Shown here piece by piece: positions 35,672 to 48,451 of a stretch of DNA of 64,000 bases (within the stretch, counting starts at the first letter, position 1; each line of letters begins with the position of its first letter). A program made the translations under genes and the position numbers. Below the pieces are notes generated by a model that was not told where the DNA came from, ran no database searches, and was given only the letters and a program-made list of their open reading frames with translations. This DNA comes from Auanema rhodensis. Lineage: Eukaryota; Nematoda; Chromadorea; Rhabditida; Rhabditidae. The stretch covers positions 9,176,001-9,240,000 of the forward strand of contig OZ059895.1 in NCBI GenBank assembly GCA_964057225.1, read 5' to 3'.

Positions 35672-35995
35672 AGTTAGGTGAAAACCTTACGACTACTGCT
35701 TTATGTACATATTTTTTTTCAACATCTGAACATTAGAGGTTAGTATTTTCAAGACATCATTGTTTCAATGTTATTTTTCTTGTGAGCTTTGAGAATGCGT
35801 TGTATTTATTAATGTTTTATACATGTACAATAATAGAATGTTAAATTGTTTATATTTGTATAATGTTGTTTTAATTTTTATTAAAAATTGTTAATGCTTT
35901 CTAAATATTTTTAATTGTAAACACGTTATTCCGTCAAGTTACTTCAATCAAGATTGTTTATTATTTACTATTAAACTTTACTAGGATTTTTTTTA

Positions 35996-38900
35996 ATGGG
36001 GGAGGCAGATGCGGGATTGGATGAAAATGACCGAAATGATCACAGAGATAAGAAAAGGAGAGTTACTGGAGAACTTAGCAGGTATAAAGGCATTTTAACC
36101 AAGAAGAGTTATTCAATTCTATTAGATCTGCCTCACCTAGTATTCACACTCCGTCCTATCCAGTTTCTGTTAGGCAACAGATGGCTTTATTAAGACAGGT
36201 TTTTTAAAATTAATTTGCATATGGCGAAATATACAGTGCTCACATAAATTTCTTTAAATCTATTCCAGCGTTTCCAGATGTCCCAGCAATCACCATCCGG
36301 ATCTACTGATGGTGAAACCATGATCACAATGACTCCAATTGCTCATCGCAAACGAGTGCCCAGGGTGAGTAGAATAAATCATGGTTAACTATAAGATTTT
36401 TTTGTTTGAAATTGCTTGTTCTTTTTTTTATTTCAATTTCGTTATACTAAACTTTGTGTACTGAAATTTTCAGGTGCACAAGAAAAATACCCGAGGCGAA
36501 ACACCTCTACACGTAGCAGCTCGTAGAGGAGATGGTGCTAAGTGTTTCGAATTGATTCGAGAAGGTAGTTTCATAGTTAATATCATATCTTTTGAAAATG
36601 GCTTTTCGCAGGAGCTGATGTAAATTGTGCTGATTATGCTGGATGGACCGCCTTGCACGAAGCCTGCAACCACAATCATTTTGAAACAGCTGAGATTTTG
36701 TTGAAGTATAGCTTGATGAACTATATTGTTTCATATCTGTACGTTATTTAGAAATGGCGCCGATGTGAATCGTGCTTCTGCTGATGGCGAAACTCCTCTT
36801 CATGATGCTGCTGCTAGTCGTAATGCAAAGGTATGACCCAATTTTTGTTTTTTCAAATTTATGCTGGCATTTAAGTTAGTTTGGTTATTACTTATGTATG
36901 GGGCTGATCGGGAAATTCGAAACAATCAAAACAAAAGAGCAGCTGATATCGTTCATCAACCTAGTACCGCATATGATCTTCTAACCACCAATGAATTACC
37001 CAGTGTAAGAAAATGAATTAAAATTGGAAAGAATAAAATTTCTTTCAGAATTGTCCGTCAGAAATGAGCACGCCTAGTCCTGTCCCTTCCAATGAAGCTG
37101 AACGGCGGGGAAGAGATCAAGTTCCAGTCAACGTTCCTTTATCTGTTACAATTGAATCTGAATCATTGCCCTTATTCGCAAGCTCTTCGGCCCCCGCCAC
37201 CCAAGTGATTGCTGCTGAACCCGAGGTTTTTTATTCGTTTTAAAAATACTCAGGCTAGTTTTATAGGCATTTTCGCGTGCCGTCTCGATGGCTTTTGCTC
37301 AAATTTCGCAATCTCCAGAACCAATGCCGGTTGAATCAGAAATGGGCCAAGAAAAGGAAGCAGGTAAGCTAGGGTATTAATAATTCCTGTATATACTTGG
37401 TTCGAAACAGCAATGGACGTTGTGGATTATGATCAAAATTCTAACGATTATGATAACGAAATCCAACCGGAGGATTCCGTATCAGCTTTCGATAATCATA
37501 TTGAGACCTCGCATACTGGAATAGTCACTGTTGATGTCGCAGATATGAAAGTTGAAAATGAGTCAGAGACAGAAATGCTGGAAAATGAACTAGAGCTGCA
37601 AGAAACTGTTCAACAACTAAATATTGCCAATGACAATACGGGATCTAATCCCATAGAGAAAGAAGAAGAAGAGGAAGAAGATGAAGATATGGAGCAGAAT
37701 GAACCGCAAACGTTTGAAATGGATGTAATCGAAGAGGACGGTAGTAACCCTGGTTGGTTAGAGGAAGGTCAGCGATTAAAAAAAGTTTTTTTCTAAATAT
37801 TAAAATTGTAGATAAAAGTGAATTTCTAAAACAAGAAGAGAGACAAGGAATTGGTGATTCCAACTCGAATATGAATGTAATGATTTCAAAGTTATTTCTA
37901 AGCAAAAGATTCTATAGATTTCTGATGATGTTCATATGGAAACACAGTGCACATCTTCTAGTCAATCCCCTATGGGCACCTATGCATCGGAAACTAAATA
38001 CACTCAAAGCAATAATGCAAGCCCGAGTAATGCGTAAGTTTATCATAGTAGAAAAATATTTTTTTTTAATTCACAGTTTTGAATTCACCGACGATCTCGA
38101 TGATATGGATCGTTCTGAATTAGGGCGAAAACGAGCTTTAAGGCCTGGCCGATCATGCCGAGGAAGGCCTAATAGTGGAAGCAATACTCCAACGTCATTA
38201 ATAGAGAAAAAAGTTACTCGCTCTGCCGGGTAAAAGAATTTTTGTAGGATACATTTATAGTTTTGTCTTTTAGTCGTGGGCGAGGTGGAAGACGTGGCAG
38301 AGGTGGATCCAAAACATCAGAAATTATCGAAGAATCTTCTAATCCACTAGATGTGTATGATTTTCGAGGCAGTCCTGATTCTGATGATAATGTATGTTAT
38401 TCTTCGTGAGAAGTTCTCAAAACAAGTGCGTCTTTAGGTTGAATACAATGAAGATAAAGAGCGAATAGGATCTTCTAGTAAACGCTTTCGTTTAAATGAA
38501 GTAGAAATAGATCTAGCTGGTAGTACTTCTGAGTTAGGATTATATGGAAATTCCATTAATCAAGATGATATGGACGGGGACGATGATGACGATAAACCCT
38601 CCTGTTCACACAGTACTAAGAAAGTTCCACCATTACGAATATCTCTGACAAAAACTCCTTCGGAAGAAGATCCTGCCGAAGATACAAGTTTAGGAATATC
38701 TCTTCGTTCAAAAAATTCGGGGAGTAAGGGAAGATTTTCGAAAAGGTTAAATGATACGGAAGATGCTCAGAGAGTTACAAGGAGTAAGGTATGTAATGCT
38801 TAATATCATTTTTGGTTAACTCAATATTTAAAGGTCAAGCAGGCTGGGAGATGTTTAGATGGTTATGATCTTTGGCCAAAGAAAAAACGAGGTCGAACTG

Positions 38901-39942
38901 ACAACAATTACTGGCGGGATGAGTCTAGGGATCCTTCAGATAAAGTATTCGATCAATCTTAGAATTTTTAATTATAAAGTTCAATTTACAGTCTTATTCA
39001 AATTTTGATGATGTTGCTGTAGACGACCAAGAAGAGCCTACTTCTGTTCATAATGAAAAAAGTGAAATCGAGGAGTTGTATCCCATGGATCCGAACAAGG
39101 AAATTGTTGCTCTTAAAGAATTGGTAAACTATCTATAGCTTGATTTTTTCAATCTAGTCTTTAAGATGTGTGAACGATGGGCAGCAGACTGTAATATAGA
39201 TGTGAGTAGAAAGAATACATTCAACCCAGAAAAATTTAAAAATTTTTCTCTCTATAAAGCTAATTATAAGCTTGCTAGTGACACTGATGATTCCAATTCT
39301 GAACTAGTAAGTCTAGAAGATATTTGATTTTTATGAAATAAGTATTTAGAATGCAAAACCTCGTCAATGCCCAGATTCGCTTAGTCATGTTTGGTTAACA
39401 CAAGAAAAAGAACGGTTGGGAAATTTTTCCAATGTTTAAAAAATTATTTTTTTACAGAAAGGATTTGCTAACTGCAATCGATGTTGAAAGAATACGGTTA
39501 AAATTATTTTGTGAGCAAGAATTTATACGAATGGAACGAAGAATGACTAAGTCAGTTCCATATATGTCAGCTATTAGGGTAATGAGAGAATCAGAAGTTT
39601 GCAAGTAAGCTTCTTCAAAGTTATAATTTTTCTATAATTTTTTGCTATAGTCCTCTTATCCTCAATGTCATTACAAACGAACCTCCTGAGTACGATCAGA
39701 ATAGATTTATCGATGGAATGGCTAGAAAGCTGAGTAATATGAATTTCCGTCATAAAATGGAAGTGAGCTCTTTGCATGAATACCAGGTAAGGAAAGCTTT
39801 TCACAATGGTTTATAATCATATTCTCAGAAAAACTTTTTCACTGCCGAAGTTAAAACGTCAAAAGTAGATTTAACGACGGACATGCTCAATGAATGCGTT
39901 CCAATTGCACCTCTGGATGAATTTAAAATATCATTATCTTAG
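35996..39942 (+). CDS. ANKRD11/12-like ankyrin-repeat nuclear protein
   Basis: Likely chromatin co-regulator. After a charged N-terminus (MGEADAGLDENDRNDHRDKK) and a Ser/Pro segment, about three to four ankyrin repeats lie at about 36470-37010: VHKKNTRGETPLHVAARRGD, GADVNCADYAGWTALHEACN, ADVNRASADGETPLHDAAAS and a degenerate last repeat NNQNKRAADIV. Wording and order match the ANKRD11/ANKRD12 repeats. A long disordered acidic region follows (37020-39000) with Glu-rich runs, a GRGGRRGRGG patch near 38280 and several basic nuclear-localisation-like clusters. The C-terminal ~250 residues (39160-39942) are helical and charged, ending PLDEFKISLS. Assignment rests mainly on the ankyrin block; the C-terminus I cannot match. 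An acceptor TTTACTAG precedes the ATG. Confidence 0.8.
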
Positions 39943-40107
39943 AATTACGAGTCATTTCTTACGAGTACAAAAATTATTGGGCACAAAAAGCATAAATTCT
40001 TCATACCTTAAACGTGTTTACTGTTTGTTTCATTTTCCAGTTTCAATTCTGAAATATATGGCATTTTGATTGTTCGATATTTTTCATGTTTTAGTTTCAT
40101 TTAAAGA

Positions 40108-40792
40108 TGAAGATCGAAGTTCAACCTATTCCTTATTCTCTTATTGTTCTACATGCTCTCAAATACCCACACACTGGGGTATGTGGCTTACTTTTAGGAA
40201 AGAAAAATGGATCTCATGTTCAAGTATGTTAAAAGAAAAAATTTTTTTTTCATATATATTTTAGATACATGAAGCTGTTCCAATTTCTCATGAAACCAAC
40301 CCTTTGTCTCCTACCTTAGAAATTGCGGTGACTCTTGTACATTCTAGGAAGCCTGACATAATTGGTGTCTATTTTGCAAACAAAGATTTCGGCGATAGAA
40401 GGTATATATTCAAAATCCTTTTTTATTCTATGAATCTCGTGTTAAGCATAAGCAATCACATTGCTAAGCTCGCTGAGAAAATTGGTTCCGTCAACAATTT
40501 GACACCTTTGGTGTTACAGCTTGTAAATACTCAGCTGTCTTCTGAGATGAGTAGGAATTGTATGACTGCTCATGTTAAGGAAGAGGATTCGTGGAAAGAG
40601 AATCCGTAAGAAAAGGTTTTTTTAAAACGACCATAAATTCTTTGCAGATTAGAGATATCTTCGGACTGTCTTAGCTCTCTCAATTCTGCCATTGATAACA
40701 AACTTCACCGTTCTGTAGTGGACTTTGACAATCACCTGGATAAGCCGGAATTAGACTTCTTTAACAGTGATCTCGTATCAGCTATTGTCTAA
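40108..40792 (+). CDS. ER membrane protein complex subunit 8/9 (EMC8/9)
   Basis: Cytosolic-side subunit of the EMC, which inserts and stabilises multi-pass and tail-anchored membrane proteins in the ER. The protein is about 190 residues: MKIEVQPIPYSLIVLHALKY resembles the EMC8/9 start, followed by HTGVCGLLLGKKNGSHVQ, IHEAVPISHETNPLSPTLEI, the conserved IIGVYFANKDFGDR (human AGYYQANERV region) and the family signature VVDFDNHLDKPELDF near the end. It has an MPN-like fold without catalytic JAMM residues, as usual for EMC8/9. It begins only 166 bp after the ankyrin gene stop, with a TGTTTTAG acceptor close to the ATG, which suggests a downstream operon position. The splice around 40401-40470 is approximate. 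Confidence 0.88.
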
Positions 40793-40853
40793 AAGCTGGC
40801 CTCACTTAATCCTCGAGTATTATTGATCAAGTCATGTAGTTTAATTTATGATG

Positions 40854-40859
40854 AATAAA
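40854..40859 (+). terminator. Poly(A) signal of EMC8/9
   Basis: AATAAA lies 62 bp after the EMC8/9 stop. The oppositely oriented signal of the NDP kinase gene is 32 bp away, so the two 3' ends nearly touch. Confidence 0.7.
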
Positions 40860-40890
40860 GCTATACAAAACAAAATTTAAAAAAAACATT

Positions 40891-40896
40891 TTTATT
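40891..40896 (-). terminator. Poly(A) signal of the NDP kinase gene
   Basis: TTTATT on the + strand is AATAAA on the coding strand, 42 bp past the NDP kinase stop. Confidence 0.7.
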
Positions 40897-40937
40897 TCCG
40901 TATATTATAACAATAAACCGGAGGTCAAAGAAACTGC

Positions 40938-41598
40938 TTATTCGTAGACCCACTTGTTGATGGTGGTGCTCTCGAAGTCATTGAGCTCATCAGCCTTGAA
41001 CCAATGGGCGATTTCACGGTTAGCGGAGTCAACGGAGTCAGATCCGTGGCAGATGTTTCTTCCGGTTTGAACGCAGAAATCTCCGCGGATGGTTCCTGGG
41101 GCGGACTGGAGAGGGTTGGTAGCTCCAAGCATGACACGTCCTTGCTTGACAGCATCAAGTCCTTGCCAAACCATGGCAACAACTGGGCCAGAAGCCATGT
41201 ACTCGATGAGGCTTGGGAAGAATGGCTTGTCCTTAAGGTCTTGGTAGTGGACCTAAAAATTAACTATATTTTTCCAAACACTGTTCAATGACAACCTCAA
41301 GATGAGCCTTGGAGGCAGTCATCTGCTTGAGTCCTACAAGCTTGTATCCACGATCCTCGAATCTTTGGATGATTTTTCCAACAAGTCCTCTGTAAAAAAA
41401 TTTTGCATCATTTTTCAAAAAAACGGGATATGATATGTTAAAAGAAAAAATAGACAAATATTACCTTTGGACTCCATCAGGCTTGACAGCGATAAAAGTT
41501 CTCTCTTGAGTAGCAGCCATTCTTTCACAAGTTAACTCGTCGGTACAGAACTCAGCAACTGCAGTCACCACAGCAACGAACACTGCGAGGAGGAGCAT
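40938..41598 (-). CDS. ndk-1: Nucleoside diphosphate kinase (NM23/NDPK) with signal-peptide-like N-terminal extension
   Basis: Transfers gamma-phosphate between nucleoside triphosphates and diphosphates through a phosphohistidine. The core starts at 41520 ([20 protein letters not shown]) and ends at [17 protein letters not shown] contains the active-site His, and all NDPK landmarks are present over about 154 residues. Upstream, the same frame is open to an earlier ATG at 41598 that adds 26 residues, [18 protein letters not shown] and DELTCER. This has the look of a signal peptide followed by two cysteines. A GCTTTCAG acceptor lies upstream of 41598, and I see none between the two ATGs, so the mRNA probably includes the extension. 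Codon use is more GC-rich than in neighbours, as expected for a highly expressed gene. Confidence 0.94.
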
Positions 41599-42389
41599 TG
41601 GCCAAATTGCACTGGTTAATTACAGTATCCTGAAAGCTATCGCGTCAAGACCCGTGCGACATTTGAAAATGATTGACACCATCCGCAGCAGAACTAAGAA
41701 ATTGTGAATAAGTCATATACACATCAATATATTTTCATTTCAATTATCGACCATTCCAAATATGGTGATCTATTGCTTTTCAAACTCTAAACATATCATA
41801 AAAAATATGAAGTTTAAATCATGTATCAAAAATTAAAATATATTCCGTCTTATAGCAAAAAAATTTTTTTCATTAAGAAATTTAAAGTTTCAATAATTCT
41901 TTTTAATATTTGAATTTCCTGATTCATCCTTTTTATATGTCTTTTATTTTTAACTGTTAAAATTATAATATTGTCAAATTGCATATTGTAATAGTATAAT
42001 ATGTAACGAGTGCGCTTTTAGTAATTCCAGCTTAACCAATTTTTTGAATGAACGTTATGGATTTTATATTTACTTTTGTTTTCATACACAGTTTCGCTGA
42101 ACCATATTTTTCTGGTACACTACATTTCTGATATCTAAGTTTAACTTATTTTACTTAGCTCTTTCGTTTAAAACTTATTATTTGTTGTCTTATGAAACTT
42201 GTATCGACTTTCTTCAATTGTTTAAATTATTTAAAGTCATTTCTAGCTTCTTTGTGTTTGGAATGTTTGGTTTTACAACTCGAGATTGTTGATTTTCGCG
42301 TTATAACCCTTACGCAATCCTGAAAACCGGTATATTGTTTGTACTTTGACTACGCCTTTCCCTTAGATCACTGAGTTGAATTAATATCA
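41599..42389. promoter_or_regulatory. Divergent promoter region, NDP kinase / CERT
   Basis: About 790 bp, AT-rich, between divergent starts. The CERT ATG is preceded by a TTTCCCTTAG acceptor about 24 bp away. No gene is seen. Confidence 0.5.
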
Positions 42390-44694
42390 ATGGAGTGGTG
42401 AGTTTCTTATTCATGCAGTTTTGTTAACTAATTATGTTTCCAGCGAATTACCAAGCAATGGTGTTTTACGAAAATGGACCAACTACGTCAATGGATGGCA
42501 GGACAGATATTTTGAAATTATTAATGGAAACTTAGTGTATTACAAATCTAAATCGGATAAAAACTATGGGTGTCGTGGTAGTATCACTCTTCGTGGTCTG
42601 GTTGTTATGGTTGTTATTTCTTATTGTTTATTAATCAATTTGTATTATATCTACAGGGACATGAATTTGATCTATGTGAATTCACAGTTATATCCGGTTC
42701 TACAACCCCTTGGTATCTTAAAGCTGAATCGATAAAAAGCAAAGAGGAATGGGTAGCCATACTATTGAAAAATTCCTCGACGAAAGATGCGGTATGAATA
42801 TTTTTCTGCTTTTGTTTTCTCCATACAAAGTATTTTGAAATAATTTTCTAAATTTGAGCTTAAAATGTAATTTTAAAATATTTGCTTCAAATTTTTGAGA
42901 TATTCTTGTTTTTAGAATGATTCGGATTATAGTAGCACAAGCACTAAAAGCCACTCTCGAAATCCTTCGTCCCTTTCTTCAGTTCTCATACATGACAATA
43001 AATCAGAGGTTTTTATTTTTTACCATTTATTGTAACAGGAAAAATTAAGGACTCGGAGAAGTTGTTCACTTCTCGTATTGCTGAACTCGAGGCGTACAGA
43101 ACAATGTGTTCTGATCAAATGGTTTCTCTTCAAAGAATGCTAGAAAAAGAAGCAATTATTCCTCGCTCCGATCTCCTTGCTATTAAAGCAACTCAGATAG
43201 CTATGCTAAATAACATTAATCACATAATTGAACTAGCGAAATCAGGAGCTGTATGTTTTTTCTTTAAATATTCTGTCATAGGTTAATTCAGATAATTATT
43301 TCTGATCCATCCACAAAACCGAAGGATAGGGTTCGGACCTCACACAACATTATTATTTCCCAATGCCCTGATGAAGATGGACAATCTGAGGTCACTGTTC
43401 AAGAGCCAGCTTCTGCTAATATGTCAACCATAGATGTGGTTTGTGAAATTTATCTTTATGCTTCTTATTGTTTTGTTCAGACAAGTGAGGGTGACGATGA
43501 ATGGCATGACGCCGATGAGCATTCTTCTATGAGTAGTATAGAACGAGCAGTAGAGGCAAGAGGATCTAAAACACCTTCATCAGCGGGCTCCTCTCCTTCC
43601 AAAGACGTGTCTAGTCGACAAGAAGAAGAAGTTGTACCGGATGTTATAAGAGTATGAAGTACTTTTTAGATGATTTACTAATTTTATTTTAGAGCCTGCC
43701 GTTTGGACATTATGATAATTTAACTATTCCAACTAATCATCCTATGTTTGCTGATATAGATAAATTGGCCTTGGACCAACTCAAGTATACTTCTTTGAGA
43801 TTTTATCATATTATTCACTTTTATTATAGGTATGCATTAGCTGGTGTAGAAGATAATGTTTGGACTCTTTTTGCTGAGGATGGAGCTATGAAGATGTATA
43901 CTAGAGAAATGCAAGATGAAGGAGGTCTACCTATTGATCCTTTAAAGGCTGTTCATGAAGTTAAAGTCTGTTATTCTTCTCAGAATTATCATATAGTTGA
44001 TTTGTTTAGGGTGTAACTGCATTAGAGTATATGTACCACTTTTACGATCCCATGTTTAAGAAAACTTGGGATCATACCTTGAATGACATGACTATTGTCG
44101 ACACAATTAGTCGTGATACAGTTGTTCTTCATCAAAAACATAAAACTGTAGGTGCATTAGCTTAATGTTTTTGGTTATATATCATTTTGAAGGTTTGGCC
44201 GGCTGCTCCTCGCGAGTCACTCTTCTTTTCCCATATACGAAGGGTGGATTCAATGAAGCGCAAAGGAGCTCATGATTTGTATATAGTTTGTAACAAAGAT
44301 GTAAATAGAGATGATGTGCCAGTATGTTTTCTAAATCTATATTAATAATTTATTAACCAAATTGTCTTAATTAACATTCATTTTTCAGCTTGGGTCCTCG
44401 TCTAGTGTTCGGGTTACTTTATCTGTATCCATGATTTGTGAAACTGTTATTCTGAGCAACAAAAAACTGAACGAACTAACAAGAAATGACATTCAATGTA
44501 ATATTATATATGTTTCTCAAGGTTTGAATTTAAACTCAAAAAAAAAACTTCATAATGTCATTTTAGTTCATCCTGGTGGTTGGGTCCCAGTAACTGCATT
44601 ACGCCATGTGTATAAAAAGGAATATCCCAAATTCTTAAGGACTTTTACCGACTTTGTAGTTAAAAGTGTGAAAAATCAAGAAATCGCAATTTAA
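42390..44694 (+). CDS. Ceramide transfer protein CERT (PH-FFAT-START)
   Basis: Moves ceramide from ER to Golgi at contact sites. An N-terminal PH domain follows the 8-nt-scale first exon (MECELPSNGVLRKWTNYVNG, WQDRYFEIINGNLVYYKSKS). A coiled-coil/serine region follows (SRIAELEAYRTMCSDQMVSL). The FFAT-like motif EWHDADE lies in an acidic stretch near 43500; it is the expected ER VAP-binding site. The START domain occupies about 43810-44694 (DNVWTLFAEDGAMKMYTREM, TWDHTLNDMTIVDTISRDTV, HPGGWVPVTALRHVYKKEYP). Domain order equals that of vertebrate CERT/GPBP. A short intron near 44516-44570 is uncertain because both spliced and unspliced frames look possible. Confidence 0.93.
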
Positions 44695-44910
44695 ATTGCA
44701 TGCTGTTTTATATTTTTGATTCCATTTACCTATGTGATATTTATTCTGTGATTTTAGTGACGTCTTTCTAAGAGAGTTTAAAATTTTTAATATTTTTATT
44801 GTTTGGAATAAAATATTTTCCCAAGTTAATTTCTGTTTTACCTGTTACACACAGACCAAGCACGATATTTCTTTGTTTGGATATTGTATGTGATTTTAAC
44901 TTTAAGACAT

Positions 44911-46375
44911 ATGAAATTTGGATGGCGATGGTTGGCCTCATTGGGTATCTTAGGGTTTTTAATCCCATTAATTCTATTAGAAGAATATACAAATGGCGTA
45001 TTATTCATGAAAATAATGAACAGTTATAGTAAAGAAGTAGTTTTATCCTCATATGCTGTTAGAAGTCAGTTTTCAAAACAATTAATGTTTATTATCATAA
45101 TATTTCTAGATGCCTTATCAACAATAGGTATTGTTATAATTATTAGAAATATAAATGATGAAGAACAATATAGTATGGCTCGATCAACCATTGAATGTTA
45201 TACTAAAATGTATAAATATAATTTATATATTATTAACATGTCAATCGATTCAAAAACAGCAAAGATATGTCAACAGAAAGATGTATTTATTTATTTCCTC
45301 TTTCAGTTTTTTTTTCATTTTTAAATTCAGATATTTTTTCGAAGACATTGCTTCGTAGCTGAAGAAATGAATAATTTAAAAGATGATTGGTTATTATTTC
45401 TGGATGCGGATGTGGGGGTTATTAATCCTAATCATTTAATCGAAGAATATCTTCCACCTGAAAATAATGATGTTGTATTCTATCGTAGAATTTTTAATCA
45501 CGAAATCATGGCTGGCTCGTACTTGATCAGGTTCTGCATTAGTTAATTCGGCTAATTTATTTGATACATATATGTTTCAGGAATACTGATTTTTCAAAAA
45601 AATTTCTTCATTTCTGGGCGAATTATGAATACAGTTTACCACATTCATTTCATGGAAGTGACAACGGAGCTATTCATGTATAGTTTTTAATTATTACCTT
45701 AATTAAAGAGACAGAGTAAATAAATTATTTGATTTAGATGGTACTTCTCAAGTTTGATGCTTTGTCTCAACACAGAGATGAGGAAGAAATAGAAAAATGT
45801 CAAAAGCTATGGGAAAAATCAACGTAGATAATTTTATTTTTTTTTGCTATATTTCAGTTACAGATATTATGATTCTTTATCAGTTTTCGAGGTTTGCGTC
45901 CAAGACCTTATAGAAAAAACTCCATTGAAGCATATTTACATTGTTCCAAAAGTATGTAATTCTTATTTTTTTATCACAACTTTTATATAGGGTAGATTTC
46001 CTTGGTCGCGAGATGGCTGGCTAACCAATTCAATGTGGAGCTCAAAAGATTTCATGTTCCATGGTTGGCAAAAAAGGTAAAAACTTTATATTGTCATAGT
46101 AGCATGTTTTTTTAGGAGACAGGATAAATATATTCATGGTCGATGGCATAATCCGTTGACTGTCGATCAAATTGATTCCACAAAATGTGATATTCCTGCT
46201 ACAGGTGTAAAAAATTGGAGGTTATATTATCAAATTTATTCAAATATGAAAATATGGTTTTAGATATAAAGATAGTTTTATAACTGATGATAAAAATATC
46301 GATCAATGGTTATCAGATAAAATATATAATATTCAGCAGGAAAATCTTGAAATTAAACAAATTCATGGCATTTAA
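44911..46375 (+). CDS. DUF273-family glycosyltransferase-like type II membrane protein
   Basis: Member of the nematode-expanded DUF273 family, thought to be Golgi glycosyltransferases. The N-terminus [20 protein letters not shown] is a signal anchor. Next are [19 protein letters not shown], then [12 protein letters not shown] and [20 protein letters not shown], where DAD is the expected DxD metal-binding motif, [14 protein letters not shown] and [12 protein letters not shown], all family hallmarks. The C-terminal exons contain [20 protein letters not shown] and a Trp-rich end. Substrate is unknown. It begins 217 bp after CERT on the same strand, and TTAACTTTAAG lies just before the ATG, so co-transcription is plausible. 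The length is about 400 residues. Confidence 0.88.
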
Positions 46376-46731
46376 TATTTTCAAGGAAACCTTTGCCCAA
46401 GGCTTAAAAGGATAGTATGTGTTAGAAAATCGTTTTGTCTAGCATTTTAAATTTATATACAGCATTTTTAATTGTTTGAATTATTGCGCTCTAAGCTTCA
46501 AAAATCTGACCTGTTCAACTAAAGAGGTCATGCATATCAAAATTTTCTATGCATATCAAATTTTTCACTCAGCCAATCACTTTTCTTGTCAAATACATTA
46601 TTAGCATTTATTTATGTTTATAGTTAAATAAAACTTTCTATTATTGTTTGTATTGATAATATTCGGTTCAGACCTTGATTATCCTTGAAAAGTAGAGAAA
46701 AGTGTATGAACATTTGATTTCTTTTAGGACA
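46376..46731. other. Intergenic, DUF273 to NSE1
   Basis: About 355 bp of AT-rich sequence; it ends in CTTTTAG directly before the NSE1 start. Possible operon intercistronic region. No gene is seen. Confidence 0.45.
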
Positions 46732-48158
46732 ATGGATAGCAGCGAAATATGTTCAGTGGGCTTTAATAGTTTGACAAATAATATATTTCTCTTTGAAGAG
46801 GCCGAAACTTTCTGAATTCACAGTGTCTGCTAAGAATTTTTCTAATGATCATCGTTATCTTTTACAACATATGCTTAAGCATGGTTGTGTAACGGTAAAC
46901 GCCTTCAATGTTCAATATTCTGTTTTTCTTTCAGAAACGAATATTTTATTTAACATATCTCAAGTATCATGTAAATGTTACTTTAAAAAGTACGCTATAC
47001 AGCTTTGTTTTTTTTGTATTTCTGTTTAGAAGATATAAGTATATTATCACAATGTGATGCCGAGCAAGCTGAATTAGATGAATTAATTGATATATTGATC
47101 AAAACCTGCAATAACAAATGCAAACAGGTTATTTCAATATATCAAGCTATATGTGTGTCACATGTATGTTTCTATGCAGATTGGACTTCGGCTGAAAATG
47201 GTTACGAGTGAATCAAAAAAGAAAACGTATATAACTTTATGCAGCGATCGACCGTTTTCTAATGCTTTATTTTTTGCTTCAGGATGGAAGTATAAGATAT
47301 TGAAATGTTTAATTTGCAAAATGATCATATTTATAGAGAAGATGAACACGTGTTAATAACTAATTTTGTGAAAGAGGCTGTCCGAAATTCGGGAAAGCTG
47401 TCACGAAGTTTTGCACGAGAATACAGTCTTAATTTACCAAATCCAATGAGCATTAAACAGATGGAACATATTCTTGAAATCCTAGTTAAAGAAAAATTCT
47501 TTTCTTGGGTTTGATATATTCACTAGTCAAGTAATATTTCTTGTGATATTTAGTCTGAAGACATGAGTTGTTTGCATTTGAAGCCACGTTCCATTGCTGA
47601 ACTCGAGCCTCTTCTTCGACCACAATACAATGTTCCTTACTGCTCATTTTGTAATGATCCTGTTATTAAGTAAGCTGCTTGATTCTTTTTACTACTGAGA
47701 TCCAAAACGTGTATTTCTAGTTCGGAATATGCTTCTAATTGTGATAATGACGAATGTGAATCTCAGTTTCATCGGGCTTGTCTCAAAAAGTGGGTTATAC
47801 TTGTCTTCATATTATGTGAAATCTATTCAGATTGCTCGATGCTTGCTCGACAGGTTATGTTGAATGTCATAATTGTTCATCGAAACTTACCAGTACATTA
47901 TTGAATAGAAACGAACCGATGGATACGACAATACGGCGTCGTACTTTTACGGAAAAGTCGAATAACAGTGATAATGACAGTGAAAATGAATTCACTAAAA
48001 CTATGAGAACTACTTCTACAAGAACCAGTAGTAGAAAACGGGTGAGACAATCTCAGCGTAGCTTGGCTTCTCAACATAGGTCCGAATCTGACACATCTCA
48101 AATCAGTGACATGGAACTAACTCTTGAAATGAACTCTACGTTGCATCGACAGCGCTAA
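46732..48158 (+). CDS. SMC5/6 complex subunit NSE1 (variant RING ubiquitin ligase)
   Basis: NSE1 is the RING-like E3 subunit that works with NSE3/NSE4 in the SMC5/6 DNA-repair complex. A proposed first exon MDSSEICS joins RPKLSEFTVSAKNFSNDHRY in phase across a 44-nt intron with a weak GAAG acceptor. Winged-helix regions follow (LLQHMLKHGCVTV; DEHVLITNFVKEAVRNSG; MSIKQMEHILEILVKEKFFS). The C-terminal variant RING has YCSFCNDPVI, CDNDECESQFHRACL and VECHNC, spacing typical of the NSE1 zf-RING-like domain. After it comes a Ser/Arg-rich tail of about 80 residues (TSTRTSSRKRVRQSQRS), longer than in human NSMCE1. The exon junction near 47282-47300 uses an AAG acceptor and is uncertain. Confidence 0.85.
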
Positions 48159-48451
48159 ACAGTCCGAAAACGTTTTTACTTACAATCTGAATTATTATAT
48201 TTTTATTAACAACATAATGGAATCACTAATACTGATCTGAAGTTTTCATGTTACTCATAATAACCAAAACTAACTTTAATTTTCATTTATAATCTCAAAT
48301 TAATCTCATGTACTATCTCATCGAACATGTTCTGTTTTATTAATGAAACTTAAATTAAATGATATTGTTAGAAAAATATCTGTTTGTGCAGAAAATATTT
48401 TTTGTTCTTTTATATGAAATATTTCTTGTTATTAATCTTAAATATCTTAGT

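Noticed and set aside
37645-37905. Minus-strand frame of 86 codons inside the ankyrin gene
   Set aside because: Shadow of the acidic Glu-rich coding region on the plus strand.
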